Below, one piece after another: positions 41,312 to 49,813 of a stretch of DNA of 64,000 nucleotides. The notes beneath the pieces are model-generated. The model saw only the letters and a list, made by a program, of their open reading frames with translations, made no database searches and was not told the origin of the DNA. Each line of letters opens with the position of its first letter. Positions within the stretch are counted from its first letter, which is position 1. This DNA is from CAWBRT01 sp963832785 (lineage in GTDB: Bacteria > Acidobacteriota > Terriglobia > Terriglobales > Acidobacteriaceae), in the NCBI GenBank assembly GCA_963832785.1, contig CAWHVF010000005.1, positions 930,001 through 994,000 on the forward strand, read 5' to 3'. Position numbers and translations under genes: made by a program.

Positions 41312-42458
41312 TCCCTGCGGAGTGCTGACCGGCTCGCATTTCATGGATGGCGATCATGCCGCCTGCGAAGGCGCGCTGGCCGCCGGCGCCCGCTTCGCCG
41401 CCGGCTATCCCATCACCCCTTCGACCGAGGTGGTCGAGCGCTTCGCCGCCCGCGCGCCCATGGTTGGAGGGATCTTCATCCAGCTCGAAGACGAGCTGGC
41501 CGCCTCCATCGCCATTCAGGGAGCGGCCTGGGCCGGGCTGAAGGCCTTTACTGTGACCTCGGGGCCCGGGTTCTCGCTGATGATGGAACACATCGGCCTG
41601 GCGGCCATGACCGAGACGCCCTGTGTTTTCATCAACGTGCAGCGCGGTGGGCCCTCCACCGGCCTGCCCACCCTGCCGGCCCAGGCCGACATGATGCAGG
41701 TCAAGTGGGGCTCGCACGGCGACTACGACGTGATTGCCGTCTGCCCCAGCTCGCCGCAGGAGTGCTTCGACCTGACCATCAAAGCCTTCAACCTGTCGGA
41801 GAAGTATCGCGTGCCCGCCTTCGTCATGATGGACGAAGTGGTTGGTCACATGACGGAAAAGGTGGTCATCCCTCCGGCCGAGCAGATCGAAGTCGAGCCG
41901 CGCCGCTTCACCGCCAAGCCTCCGGGCAAGTACAAGCCTTTCGAGCCGGACAGCGAAGGCATCCCCGACATGGTGAAGGCCGGCGACGGCTACAACATTC
42001 ACGTCACCGGGCTGACGCACGATGAGCGCGGCTATCCCAACATGAGCCCGGCGGTTCAGGACGGGCTGGTCAAGCGTCTGCGGGCAAAGATTATCGACAA
42101 CGCCGATAAGATCTGGCTGTACGAGCAGGAGGAGATGGCCGGGGCCGAGATCGTGGTCATCTGCTACGGCATCACCGCCCGGGTGGCACAGCGCGCCATC
42201 GACATGGCGCGCGAGAAGGGCGTGAAGGTCGGCAAGTTCCGCCTGATCACCGCCTGGCCCTTCCCCGACAAGCCGATTCGCGAATTGGCTTCCCAGGTAA
42301 AGGCCTTTGTCGTGCCTGAACTCAACCTGGGACAGATGGTGCGCGAAGTCGAGCGCGCCGCCGCCGGACTTGCCAAAACGGTTTCGGTGCCGCACGCCGG
42401 CGGCAGCGTGCACCGCCCGGAGGACATTCTCAAGGTCATCATGGAGGTGGCGCGATGA
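41301..42458 (+). CDS. korA: 2-oxoglutarate:ferredoxin oxidoreductase, alpha subunit
   Basis: Pyruvate/2-oxoacid ferredoxin oxidoreductase domain I and II protein of 385 residues, forming the TPP pyrimidine half-site. Conserved pieces are FAAGYPITPSTEV, LEDELAASIAIQGAAWAGLKAFTVTSGPGFSLMMEHI, CVFINVQRGGPSTGLPTLPAQADMMQ and SPQECFDLTIKAFNLSEKYRVP. The lack of a fused gamma domain and the operon order match KorA/VorB-type enzymes. 2-oxoglutarate is the favoured substrate by similarity to KorA, but a related 2-oxoacid is possible. ATGA overlap links it to the beta gene. Confidence 0.85.
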   Translation: MPADPCGVLTGSHFMDGDHAACEGALAAGARFAAGYPITPSTEVVERFAARAPMVGGIFIQLEDELAASIAIQGAAWAGLKAFTVTSGPGFSLMMEHIGLAAMTETPCVFINVQRGGPSTGLPTLPAQADMMQVKWGSHGDYDVIAVCPSSPQECFDLTIKAFNLSEKYRVPAFVMMDEVVGHMTEKVVIPPAEQIEVEPRRFTAKPPGKYKPFEPDSEGIPDMVKAGDGYNIHVTGLTHDERGYPNMSPAVQDGLVKRLRAKIIDNADKIWLYEQEEMAGAEIVVICYGITARVAQRAIDMAREKGVKVGKFRLITAWPFPDKPIRELASQVKAFVVPELNLGQMVREVERAAAGLAKTVSVPHAGGSVHRPEDILKVIMEVAR

Positions 42459-43333
42459 GCGACTGTCAGTTGGCAGCCTGTCCGGCCAATCCTTCCGAGC
42501 AGTTTCTGCGCTCGGAGCGCATTCCGCACATCTGGTGTCCGGGCTGCGGCATCGGCACCACGGTCAATTGCTTTACCCGCGCCCTGCTGGAGTCCAAGGT
42601 CGACCGCAACAAGCTGGCCGTGGTCTCCGGCATCGGCTGCACCGGCCGCGTGGCCGGATACGTGGCGCTGGACTCGTTTCACACCACCCACGGGCGCGCC
42701 ATCCCCTTCGCCACCGGCTTGAAGATGGCCAACCCGAAATTGAACGTGGTGGTCTACAGCGGCGACGGCGACCTGTTCGCCATCGGCGGCAATCACCTGA
42801 TTCACGCTGCCCGCCGCAATGTCGATCTCAAGGTCATCTGCGTCAACAACATGATTTACGCCATGACCGGCGGACAGACAGCGCCTACCACTCCGGGAGA
42901 CGTAACCACTTCCACCGCTCCCTACGGCACCTACGACCCGGCCTTTAATCTGCCTTACCTGGTGGAAGCCGCCGGGGCCTGCTACGTGGCCCGCTGGACC
43001 ACCTACCACGTGCGCCAGTTGGCCTTGTCGATGAAGGAAATCTTCTCCAAGAAGGGCTTTTGCTTCATCGAGGTGCTCTCGCCCTGTCCCACGCTGTATC
43101 AGCGGCGCAACAAGATGGGCGACGGGCTGGACGCCATGAAGTTCTACAAGGAGCACAGCAAGATCAAGAACGGCTGCCCCACCAGCGAGGTCGCGCTCAG
43201 CAAGGCGGGCGAGATCGTTCTGGGCAAGTTCGTCGACCGCCAGCGTCCCGATTACCGCGAGATGATGAGCCAGCACTTGCATGAGGAGCTGGGCAGCCGC
43301 TACATCGAGATGGAGGAACCGGTATGCAGCTAA
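42455..43333 (+). CDS. korB: 2-oxoglutarate:ferredoxin oxidoreductase, beta subunit
   Basis: TPP-binding subunit of 292 residues. CPGCGIGTTVNCF supplies part of a cluster-binding Cys set; VSGIGCTGRVAGYVALDSFH and YSGDGDLFAIGGNHLIHAARRN with VNNMIYAMTGGQTAPTTP form the TPP/Mg site. The MTGGQxxPTTP wording is typical of KorB. It starts at ATG 42455 overlapping the alpha stop and its stop overlaps the gamma start, so translation is coupled along the operon. Confidence 0.9.
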   Translation: MSDCQLAACPANPSEQFLRSERIPHIWCPGCGIGTTVNCFTRALLESKVDRNKLAVVSGIGCTGRVAGYVALDSFHTTHGRAIPFATGLKMANPKLNVVVYSGDGDLFAIGGNHLIHAARRNVDLKVICVNNMIYAMTGGQTAPTTPGDVTTSTAPYGTYDPAFNLPYLVEAAGACYVARWTTYHVRQLALSMKEIFSKKGFCFIEVLSPCPTLYQRRNKMGDGLDAMKFYKEHSKIKNGCPTSEVALSKAGEIVLGKFVDRQRPDYREMMSQHLHEELGSRYIEMEEPVCS

Positions 43334-43917
43334 CTGAAATGCGTATCGCCGGCTTCGGCGGACAGGGCGTAATCCTCTCGGCCATAGTGATTGGCAAAGC
43401 CGCCTCGATCGTCGAGGGCCACCACGCCACCATGACGCAGAACTTCGGTCCGGAGGCCCGCGGCGGCGCCTGCAGCGCGCAACTGGTTATCTCCGACCGG
43501 CCAGTGCTCTATCCCTACGTCACCCGCCCGGACATCCTGGTGGTCATGTCGCAGGAGGCTTACACCAGGTTCTCTCCCGAGCTGCGGCCGGGCGGGCTCA
43601 TGCTCATCGAGCAGGACCTGGTGCGCGTCTCCAGCATTCCCGTGGGCACGCGCATCTACGGCATTCCGGCCACCCGCATTGCCGAAGAGCTGGGCAAGCG
43701 CATGGTGCTGAATATCGTGATGACCGGCTTCTTCGGCGCGGTCAGCGGGCTGCTGCAACGTGATTCGTTGCGCAAGGCGGTCGAAAGCTCCGTGCCCGCC
43801 AGCTTCCGCGAGCTCAACCTCAAGGCCTACGACCGGGGCTTCGATTATGGGCTGGAACACCTGAAGAACGGCGCCCTGAGCAACACCGAGCTGGAAACCG
43901 AATTGGTGCCGGAGTAA
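43324..43917 (+). CDS. korC: 2-oxoglutarate:ferredoxin oxidoreductase, gamma subunit
   Basis: CoA-binding gamma subunit of 197 residues. Family motifs: MRIAGFGGQGVILSAIVIGKAAS, QNFGPEARGGACSAQLVIS and VVMSQEAYTRF. It completes a delta-alpha-beta-gamma enzyme linking 2-oxoacid decarboxylation to reduced ferredoxin, which could feed the hydrogenase complex downstream. GGAGGAA precedes the ATG within the beta gene. Confidence 0.9.
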   Translation: MQLTEMRIAGFGGQGVILSAIVIGKAASIVEGHHATMTQNFGPEARGGACSAQLVISDRPVLYPYVTRPDILVVMSQEAYTRFSPELRPGGLMLIEQDLVRVSSIPVGTRIYGIPATRIAEELGKRMVLNIVMTGFFGAVSGLLQRDSLRKAVESSVPASFRELNLKAYDRGFDYGLEHLKNGALSNTELETELVPE

Positions 43918-44203
43918 GACTCGGTTCTTCGTTCTTAGTTGTTCGTTGCCAGTTGGGGGTAGTGGCGCCCTCGCCGGCGGCGCTGCCGGAACCGCAAGAA
44001 ACCTTGGCCCGCCGCCGTAGGCGGCAGCGCTACCTATGGTCCTGATTTCGTGGGATTGGCCGAAAGGGTGATTTGGCTCGGCCGGAAGCCCTTTTATTGG
44101 AGAAACGCAGTTACTGCAAACAGCGCGCCGCAAGGTGCACTGTTTTGTCAGGGTGGCAGTTGCGATGCAAGCCCGCTCGCACCGCCGGCCTGGGCGGCGC
44201 CGT
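43918..44203. repeat. Intergenic repeats after the oxidoreductase operon
   Basis: A GTTCTTCGTTCTTAGTTGTTCG unit (43923-43944) of the AACGAAGAAC family is followed by a GC element from about 43962 to 44036, with GTGGCGCCCTCGCCGGCGGCG and CGCCGTAGGCGGCAGCGCTACC as arms (GGCGCTACC family). Nothing gene-like was seen. Confidence 0.6.
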
Positions 44204-44410
44204 CTACTTTTTCTCTTCCACCGGCGCCTTGGTCTCGCTGCCCGGGGCGGTAGGATCGGCCGGCTTGGATTCGTGCCCGCCGCTCAGTCCGTCCTTGAAG
44301 TTCTTAATGCCTTCGCCCAGCCCCTTGCCCAACTGCCCAAGTTTCTTGGGCCCGAACAGCAAGAGTGCGATGCCAAATATCAGCAGAAGCTCCGGTACGC
44401 CGAGATGCAT
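44204..44410 (-). CDS. tatA: Twin-arginine translocase subunit TatA/TatE
   Basis: Small Tat component of 68 residues: short periplasmic start, transmembrane helix (LGVPELLLIFGIALLLFGPKK), amphipathic helix (LGQLGKGLGEGIKNFKDGL) and a charged tail. It matches TatA/E. A strong GGGGAG Shine-Dalgarno precedes the ATG. tatB and tatC are not adjacent. Tat export is relevant to cofactor-containing exported proteins. Confidence 0.9.
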   Translation of the reverse strand: MHLGVPELLLIFGIALLLFGPKKLGQLGKGLGEGIKNFKDGLSGGHESKPADPTAPGSETKAPVEEKK

Positions 44411-44676
44411 AATCTGCTCCCCTCTTCAGGCCGGCGATGACAAGCCGACGGGATTCGCCAGCCACAGGCCGGACGCCTAACCCCGCGCCGGCCGCGGCAA
44501 GCGGAGTGCATGCGCCGTCCAGGGTGGAAATTTCTCCCGCTACTATTGTATGTCCAGAGCCTTGGCGAAGCGAAATTTGTAGTGGATAGCTCGCGGTTCC
44601 AAGCGGCGGACATCTTTACGCCCGGCCTGGTGCGTCCATTGCCCCACCCCGGCCTGGAGACGGCGGGATGTCTATC

Positions 44677-45270
44677 TTAGGACGCCGGATGGACTCTCCA
44701 GCGCTCCAGCAGGTTCCAGAAGAGCAGCTTTTGCCATTCCAGGAAGGTGGTCTTGGTCCATTCACGGCTCTTCCAGTAGTCCTCGCGAAACTCGGCCGGA
44801 TCGTGCGAGGCAGAAATCGACCATGAGTACTTGGGCAGGATGGTGTGAAAAACGGAAAGTGCGCGGCAGGTGTGGTAATCGGAGGTTATCAGCAGCACCC
44901 GGCTGGGGTGCATGGGGGCCAGGCAGCGCGCCGCATCATAGGCTTCTTCCGCAGTAGACCTGGCCGTCAGGGGGCAGACGTGGACATGGGCGGCCAGCTC
45001 CGGCGGCAGGGCCTGGACATAATCCTGGGCATGCTGCGCCAGGGTTTTGCCAAAGTAGACCATTTTGGTGTCGGCATCGAGGAACAGTTCCCGGGTAATC
45101 CCCTTTTTCACCAAGTCAATGCCCTGGTTCATCCGGAAATCCGTAGGAGAGCCTTCCAGCACGACGCCCGCATCCGAAGGCACCGGCTGGTCGACCACCA
45201 GAAAGCTGCCCGCCTGCGGCAGGGCGAGGGCGGCAGCGACGACAACCACTATTAAAAAGCGGACAACCAT
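44677..45270 (-). CDS. DUF218/YdcF-like membrane-anchored protein
   Basis: Protein of 197 residues with an N-terminal hydrophobic segment (RFLIVVVVAAALALPQAGSF) and a DUF218 core: VPSDAGVVLEGSPTDFRMNQGIDLVKKG, CPLTARSTAEEAYDAARCL and RVLLITSDYHTCRALSVFH. This family includes SanA and YdcF, linked to envelope functions, with no firmly known reaction. A GAGGGGGAA Shine-Dalgarno precedes the ATG. It is divergent from the PilZ protein. Confidence 0.82.
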   Translation of the reverse strand: MVVRFLIVVVVAAALALPQAGSFLVVDQPVPSDAGVVLEGSPTDFRMNQGIDLVKKGITRELFLDADTKMVYFGKTLAQHAQDYVQALPPELAAHVHVCPLTARSTAEEAYDAARCLAPMHPSRVLLITSDYHTCRALSVFHTILPKYSWSISASHDPAEFREDYWKSREWTKTTFLEWQKLLFWNLLERWRVHPAS

Positions 45271-45411
45271 AAATTCCCCCTCTCAGGGTACCAGAGGCGC
45301 ATCTCCGCACCCCGGCCGCAGAGGAAAGGCCCTAGTCACTTGTTAGCTACCACCAGCCCGGAAATAAAGAGTTGCTTTTGTGCAGCAATGATACATTTGT
45401 GGCAGAGTACC

Positions 45412-46410
45412 ATGTCAGTCATATCCAGCCGGCGAGAACCGCGCTTCCCTGTGCAGGTCGCCACCCTGGTGTTCGGCGTCGATCGTGCCGGGCGGGCCTT
45501 CATGGAACAGGCACAGACGCTGGACATTTCCAGCGCCGGCATTCGCCTCATCGGCGTCAGCTCGGAGGTGGCGCCGGGCGCCATACTGGCGGTGCAGCAG
45601 GGTGAGCGGCGGGCGCGCTTCCAGGTGCTGTGGGTGGGCGCTTCCGGCTCCGATCTGGCTGGGCACATAGGCCTGCAATGCGTCGAGGATGGTGGACACA
45701 CCCGCAAGCGCATACTCTATATCGAAGCCGATGCGGCGGAGCAATCGTTGCGCCGCTCGTATCTTGAGACCGCCGGCTACGAGCTCGTCTGCCCTGCCGA
45801 CGCGCAAAAAGCCATGCATGAGTTGCAGGCGGGGGCCTTCGATCTGTTGCTGATCGATGTTTCGGCAGGACAAGACGGCCTGGAGGAGATAACGGCGTTC
45901 GTTCGCCAGAACTCCGCCCGCACCCGCATTCTGCTGTTAAGCAGGAACCCCGGACGAATGCCCCAGGCGCTGCTGAACCAGGCCGACAGCTTCGTGCAGA
46001 AGTCCAGATCGCGGCACGAGCTGCTGAGCGCGGTCGAGGAGATGATCGGCCCAGGCAACCAGATTCGCTGGCCGCTGGCCCGGCTGGCCGCCCGTTACCA
46101 GCTTGAAGTCCCAGTGGCCGTGCTTCCGCGGCACTCCAGCCTGACGGAGGAACTGCGCGGCACTTCCACCGACATCTGCGAGCTTGGTATAGGAGTTGAT
46201 CTGGCGCAGGAGCTTACGCTGGGAGAACTGGTCAGCCTGCGTTTCCGCCTGCCCGGCAGCCAGAATGACCTAGCACCGCGCGCGATGGTACGCCGGCACA
46301 CCGGCGCGCATTACGGCCTGGAATTCGTCAGCATCGAACGTGAACAGTTGGAAGAGATTCGCTTCGCCTGCCGTACCCTTCCGCGCCTCAGCCTGCCGCA
46401 ACCGGTTTAG
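45412..46410 (+). CDS. PilZ-REC-PilZ protein
   Basis: Protein of 332 residues with an unusual domain order. The first PilZ domain (residues 5-95) has RREPRF and DISSAGIRL, the cyclic di-GMP binding pattern. A receiver domain (100-215) has LLLIDVS with the phospho-Asp and LLLSRN. A second PilZ-like domain (220-325) has RLAARYQLEVPV and DICELGIGV, with Cys replacing the usual Ser. It could integrate phosphorylation and cyclic di-GMP, perhaps for pilus control, which is inferred. The ATG at 45412 is the last Met before the RxxxR motif. Confidence 0.8.
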   Translation: MSVISSRREPRFPVQVATLVFGVDRAGRAFMEQAQTLDISSAGIRLIGVSSEVAPGAILAVQQGERRARFQVLWVGASGSDLAGHIGLQCVEDGGHTRKRILYIEADAAEQSLRRSYLETAGYELVCPADAQKAMHELQAGAFDLLLIDVSAGQDGLEEITAFVRQNSARTRILLLSRNPGRMPQALLNQADSFVQKSRSRHELLSAVEEMIGPGNQIRWPLARLAARYQLEVPVAVLPRHSSLTEELRGTSTDICELGIGVDLAQELTLGELVSLRFRLPGSQNDLAPRAMVRRHTGAHYGLEFVSIEREQLEEIRFACRTLPRLSLPQPV

Positions 46411-46677
46411 CAGGCTGCGAAAAGCGCGTCGAAGCAACTGAATCAATCCTGTTTTTCCGTAGCCCCTTAGACCAGTTTTTCGGTCGCTGTATCTCGATGC
46501 CACACGTGAGCGTCATCCCGGCCGAAGCGAAGCCGGTTGCGAGCGAGCGGAGGGATCTTGTGTTTGATATAGGCAAAAAATAACGCAAGATTCCTCGACT
46601 CGCGACGCCAGCGTCGCTCGCTCGGAATGACGTTCCTCTGTTGGGAAGCAGCATCTCTGAAACAGGCATAGCCCGCT
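46411..46677. repeat. Inverted repeat of the GTCATCCC/GGAATGAC family
   Basis: GCGTCATCCCGG and CGGAATGACG (46510-46633) form the outer arms, with GGGATCTTG and CAAGATTCC inside and GCGAGCGAGCGG/GTCGCTCGCTC near the middle. No gene was seen in the gap. Confidence 0.6.
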
Positions 46678-47238
46678 CTATTTGCGAGCGCGGAGTGCGG
46701 AAGCCAAGCCGCCCAGTAGGGCGCCAAACCCAATCACGGAGATCAACGGCAGTGAACTGGCCGCCGAGGCCAGCTCATGATGCCCGCCGCCCGCCGCGCC
46801 GGATGGACCGGTGGCGGGCAAAGAAGAAGACGGGGAAGCGACAAAGAAAACCACGCTGGCGCGGCCGCCACTCACCGGTGTACCGTTGGCATCCACCACT
46901 TGCACGTTGAGCGTGTGCTGGCCGGGGGTAACTCCGGTAAAGGTGTAGCTCGTGTCCCTGGTGGTAACCGGATCTTGCGCGTCCAGTTGCAGCAGGAAGT
47001 TTGGCTCGCCGCCGCTTACGCCAGGGTTCACCAGCTCGTAACTCACTTCCACGTAATTCACCTTGAGCTGCTGGCCCGCCGAAGGCGTGAGAATGCGCAC
47101 CAGGGCTCCGCGCGCGTCATTGGCAATGGGGACGCCCGCTGCAGCAGCAGGCGGACCGGACGCCGGGGGGCCCTGCGACTGCACGGCAACCACTCCGGCG
47201 GCCAGGCAAATTAACAAGATGCTGCTGCGGAACTTCAT
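46678..47238 (-). CDS. Exported protein with LPATG-like C-terminal anchor, unknown function
   Basis: Protein of 186 residues. A signal peptide (SSILLICLAAGVVAVQSQ) leads to an Ig-like or carbohydrate-adhesin-like beta domain (VNYVEVSYELVNPGVSGGEPNFLLQLD, QHTLNVQVVDANGTPVSGG). The C-terminus reads SLPATG, a Gly/His/Ala spacer, a hydrophobic helix (LPLISVIGFGALLGGLASAL) and RARK. This layout resembles a sorting signal, but the LPxTG-to-helix spacing is longer than in Gram-positive proteins. A TTGAGGTA Shine-Dalgarno precedes the ATG. The function was not recognised. Confidence 0.7.
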   Translation of the reverse strand: MKFRSSILLICLAAGVVAVQSQGPPASGPPAAAAGVPIANDARGALVRILTPSAGQQLKVNYVEVSYELVNPGVSGGEPNFLLQLDAQDPVTTRDTSYTFTGVTPGQHTLNVQVVDANGTPVSGGRASVVFFVASPSSSLPATGPSGAAGGGHHELASAASSLPLISVIGFGALLGGLASALRARK

Positions 47239-47685
47239 TACCTCAACTTCCCAGGGAACGCATTGGCGCGTTTATCACGCGCTCATTCCATCGTGGTCTG
47301 CCGCTACTATCATCTAGAGGCTGCGGCACGCGCCAAAGTTGCGTCGGCTCCCGAGGGTTTTGCAGCAGCCCTGCAGCCCTCCCTCGACGCGAAGCGCCCC
47401 TTTGCTGCACATCACTCTACAATGATTTGACGCAGTACTGGACGGGAACTCTGCACTGTATTTTCCCTTAACACCGGAGAACTATTTCCCTTAGCCCGGT
47501 AGAACTAAGGCCACGCGGTCGGATCTATTCGGGAGCGAGTGAAGATTTGCAGCCCGCAGTTTTCCACCGGAGCAACGGCTGCTCAGGCGAGGAACTCTGC
47601 TGGACAGTTGCGCGGCCGCGGGGCAGAATGAGAAAGGCATCCGGGAGAAGCTGTCTGCGATCCTTCCCGGGCAGAGGTGCAAACA
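47239..47685. other. Intergenic region upstream of the AhpD-like gene
   Basis: About 445 bases with no recognised gene or repeat. Promoters for the divergent exported protein and for the AhpD-like gene should lie here; TACAAT at 47419-47424 and TTGACG near 47429 are the only promoter-like words noticed and do not pair well. Confidence 0.4.
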
Positions 47686-48210
47686 ATGCGCATTCGGCGC
47701 CTGGAACGCTCCGAAGTAAACGAGCAGACACAATCGATTTACGACCACTACCAGCAACAGCGCGGCAACGTGCCCAACATGTTCCGCACCGTGGCTCATC
47801 GGCCTGAAATCCTGCGCACCCTGATCGCCCACCTGCGGGCGGTAATGGAAACCGGAACCCTTTCGCCCAAGCTCAAGGAACTGGTGATCGTGCGCACTTC
47901 GCAGCTCAACCGCTGCGTTTATTGACTGGCCTCGCACACCGCTCTGGCAGAGCGGCTGGGCTGGACCAGGGAACAGCTTGACAACCTGGGGGAGTTTCGC
48001 CGCCGCAGCGATTTCTCGGCGGCGGAAAAGGCCGCCCTGGAACTGGCCGAGCGCGAGACGCTGCGCCCGCACTCGGTCGACGACGATTTCTGGGCCGGGC
48101 TGCGCAGCCATTTCTCCGATGGAGAGATCATCGAGTTGGCCGCAGCCATCGGCTTGTTCAACTACTTCAACCGCTTCAACGACGTGCTGCGCATGGAGCC
48201 CACCAAGTGA
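47686..48210 (+). CDS. AhpD-like peroxidase, probable selenoprotein (UGA at codon 80)
   Basis: Carboxymuconolactone decarboxylase/AhpD-family protein of 174 residues if the UGA at 47923-47925 is read as selenocysteine. Around it the frame reads ELVIVRTSQLNRCVY-U-LASHTAL. The AhpD catalytic set E-x11-C-x2-C-x3-H is kept with exact spacing (Glu65, Cys77, residue 80, His84), and UGA replaces the second, peroxide-reactive Cys. The following 94 codons remain open and family-like to TGA at 48208, which overlaps the next gene's GTG start. A hairpin follows the UGA at the expected distance. The ATG at 47686 has AGAGGTG upstream. A Cys-to-stop mutation or read error is the alternative. Confidence 0.8.
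47923..47955 (+). promoter_or_regulatory. UGA codon with candidate bacterial SECIS hairpin
   Basis: After the UGA (47923-47925), CCGCTCT (47939-47945) and AGAGCGG (47949-47955) form a perfect 7-bp stem with loop GGC. The loop begins 20 bases after the UGA and has G in its first two positions, matching the bacterial SECIS model (16-37 bases, G near the loop start). Confidence 0.65.
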
Positions 48211-48635
48211 AGGCCGTGGCGGCGCTGGCGTTTGCCGTCTTGCTCTCCGTATTCGCGGCCGGCCAAGCGCGGTCGGCAGCGCCCGCGACCGATGGCGGCG
48301 ACGACTCGCAATGCCTGCCCTTCACCCGGGCCTTGGAAAAGGCCGGCGAGACGGCCTGCATTACCGGCAAGGTGGTCGAAGTGCACGTAGCCAGAAGCGG
48401 CATGACCTATCTAAACTTCTGCCGCGATGAGCGCGACTGCAGCTTTGCCGTCGCCGTTGCCCCGGCCGATGCCCGCCGCTTCGGCAATCTGCAGGCGCTC
48501 AAGAACCGCGAGATTCGCATCACGGGAAAGGTGTTCCGCAGGGGACACCTGGCCGAGATCACATGGCGCAGCGACGATCAGCTCCTGGTGGCTGTCGACG
48601 ATCAATCCGGAAAAAAGGAAAAGACGAAGAAGTAG
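48207..48635 (+). CDS. Small exported OB-fold-like protein
   Basis: Protein of 142 residues with a signal peptide (VAALAFAVLLSVFAAGQARSA) and a nucleic-acid/OB-type domain: AGETACITGKVVEVHVARSGMTYLNFCRDERDCSFAVAV and NREIRITGKVFRRGHLAEITW. The pattern resembles small periplasmic OB-fold proteins (BOF or YdeI-like). Start GTG at 48207 overlaps the stop of the AhpD-like gene by four bases, so translation is coupled and the two may act together in envelope redox or metal stress, which is inferred. Confidence 0.7.
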   Translation: MKAVAALAFAVLLSVFAAGQARSAAPATDGGDDSQCLPFTRALEKAGETACITGKVVEVHVARSGMTYLNFCRDERDCSFAVAVAPADARRFGNLQALKNREIRITGKVFRRGHLAEITWRSDDQLLVAVDDQSGKKEKTKK

Positions 48636-48696
48636 AAACCGTAAGCGGTAAGGCCTGCGCCCTGTATCTTCCGAAGATCTGCGGGGAAAAAGCTCC

Positions 48697-49235
48697 CTAC
48701 ACTTTTTCCTGGCGCTGGTAGATTGTCAGCTCGCCTTCGCGGCGCAGATCCTGGGGGTGGTAGCGCGGGATCGGCAGCTCCGGCTGCTTGAGATGCGCCT
48801 CGGCGACTTTCTTCGGCACCAGGCCGAGGGCCAGCGCCACGCCGTAGATGATGGCCTCGGGGCGCGGCGGGCAGCCGGGGATGTAGAAATTCACCGGAAT
48901 AACTTTTTCCACCGGTCCGATGACCGCGTAGGTATCGAACCAGATGCCGCCGCCAGCAGGCGCAGGAGCCGATGGCAAAGACCAGCTTGGGCGCGGGCAT
49001 GGCCTCGTAGGCGCGCTTGAGCGCCGTGCGCTGTGGAGCGCATGGCCGGGCCCTGGCAGAGCATCACGTCGGCGTGGCGCGGCGAGCCGACCAGCTTGAT
49101 GCCGAAGCGCTCGACATCATAGTAGGGCGTGAGGACGTTCAGCACCTCGATGTCGCAGCCGTTGCAGCCGCCGCTGTTGGCGTGATAGACCCACAGCGAC
49201 CGGCCGAACATCTTCTGGCAAAGGTTCTTCAACAT
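48697..49235 (-). CDS. Group 4 [NiFe] hydrogenase small subunit (HyfI/HycG-like), frameshifted
   Basis: NuoB-type small subunit with one [4Fe-4S] cluster next to the NiFe site. From ATG 49235: SLWVYHANSGGCNGCDIEVLN, SPRHADVMLCQGPAMRST, then in other frames APKLVFAIGSCA, CGGIWFDTYAVIGPVEKVIPV and YIPGCPPRPEAIIYGVALAL. All four cluster Cys are present. The frame breaks near 49030 and 48960. It is the last gene of the hydrogenase cluster. GAAAGGA precedes the start. Confidence 0.85.
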
Positions 49236-49266
49236 GGCAGATTCCTTTCGCCCTTTCCTAATTCGA

Positions 49267-49787
49267 TCAATCTGAATGTCGTCCACCGCCGCGCTCGCTT
49301 TCCAGGTAGGCCTGCGAGCGGAAGATCCAGCGCTCGTTCTGCCAGGTCGTCGAAGCGGTAGCCCTTCAGCTTCAATTGCTCCAGCGGCGACTGGGCTCCT
49401 TGAAGCAGCGCCCGCAGCGCTGGCAGGTGCTCATGAACAGCTCCAGCCGCTGCTGGAAGTCGCCGATGCTGTCGGTGCCGGTCTCGAACTCATGGCTCAT
49501 GGTGATGGCTTTTTCCGGGCAGACATCGGCGCAGCGTCCGCAGTAGGTGCAGCGGCGGCCCAGGTACTGCAGGATGCGAATCTCCTGGCAGACATCGAAC
49601 ACCAGGATCTCGCGCGCCGGGCAGTTGTTGGCGCAGCCGGCGCAGCCGATGCACTTGGCGCGCGTCGAAGATCGGCCGGCCGCGGAACTTCTCCGGCACG
49701 GCGGCGGCTGTGCGCGGGATAGGGCAGCGTGACCCGGCCCGCCTTCAGGCAGATGACGGTTTCTTTGAGTTTGCTCAACAGAGACAT
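49267..49787 (-). CDS. Hydrogenase ferredoxin subunit (HyfH/NuoI-like), frameshifted
   Basis: NuoI-like 2[4Fe-4S] subunit of about 170 residues. From ATG 49787 (MSLLSKLKETVICLKAGRV), across breaks, come CIGCAGCANNCPAREI, CTYCGRCADVCPEKAI and CQRCGRCFKE. The first two clusters are NuoI-like; the third Cys pair lies further on. The protein would end NERWIFRSQAYLESERGG in one frame. Breaks lie near 49690-49665, 49395 and 49340. It would carry electrons from the diaphorase module to the small subunit. Confidence 0.8.
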
Positions 49788-49813
49788 GAGCTTCACCTCC
49801 ACCCGCAACGCAA

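Noticed and set aside
47491..48111. A 206-codon open frame antisense to the AhpD-like gene
   Set aside because: Its translation is low-complexity and unlike any family, while the plus-strand frame has a complete catalytic motif.
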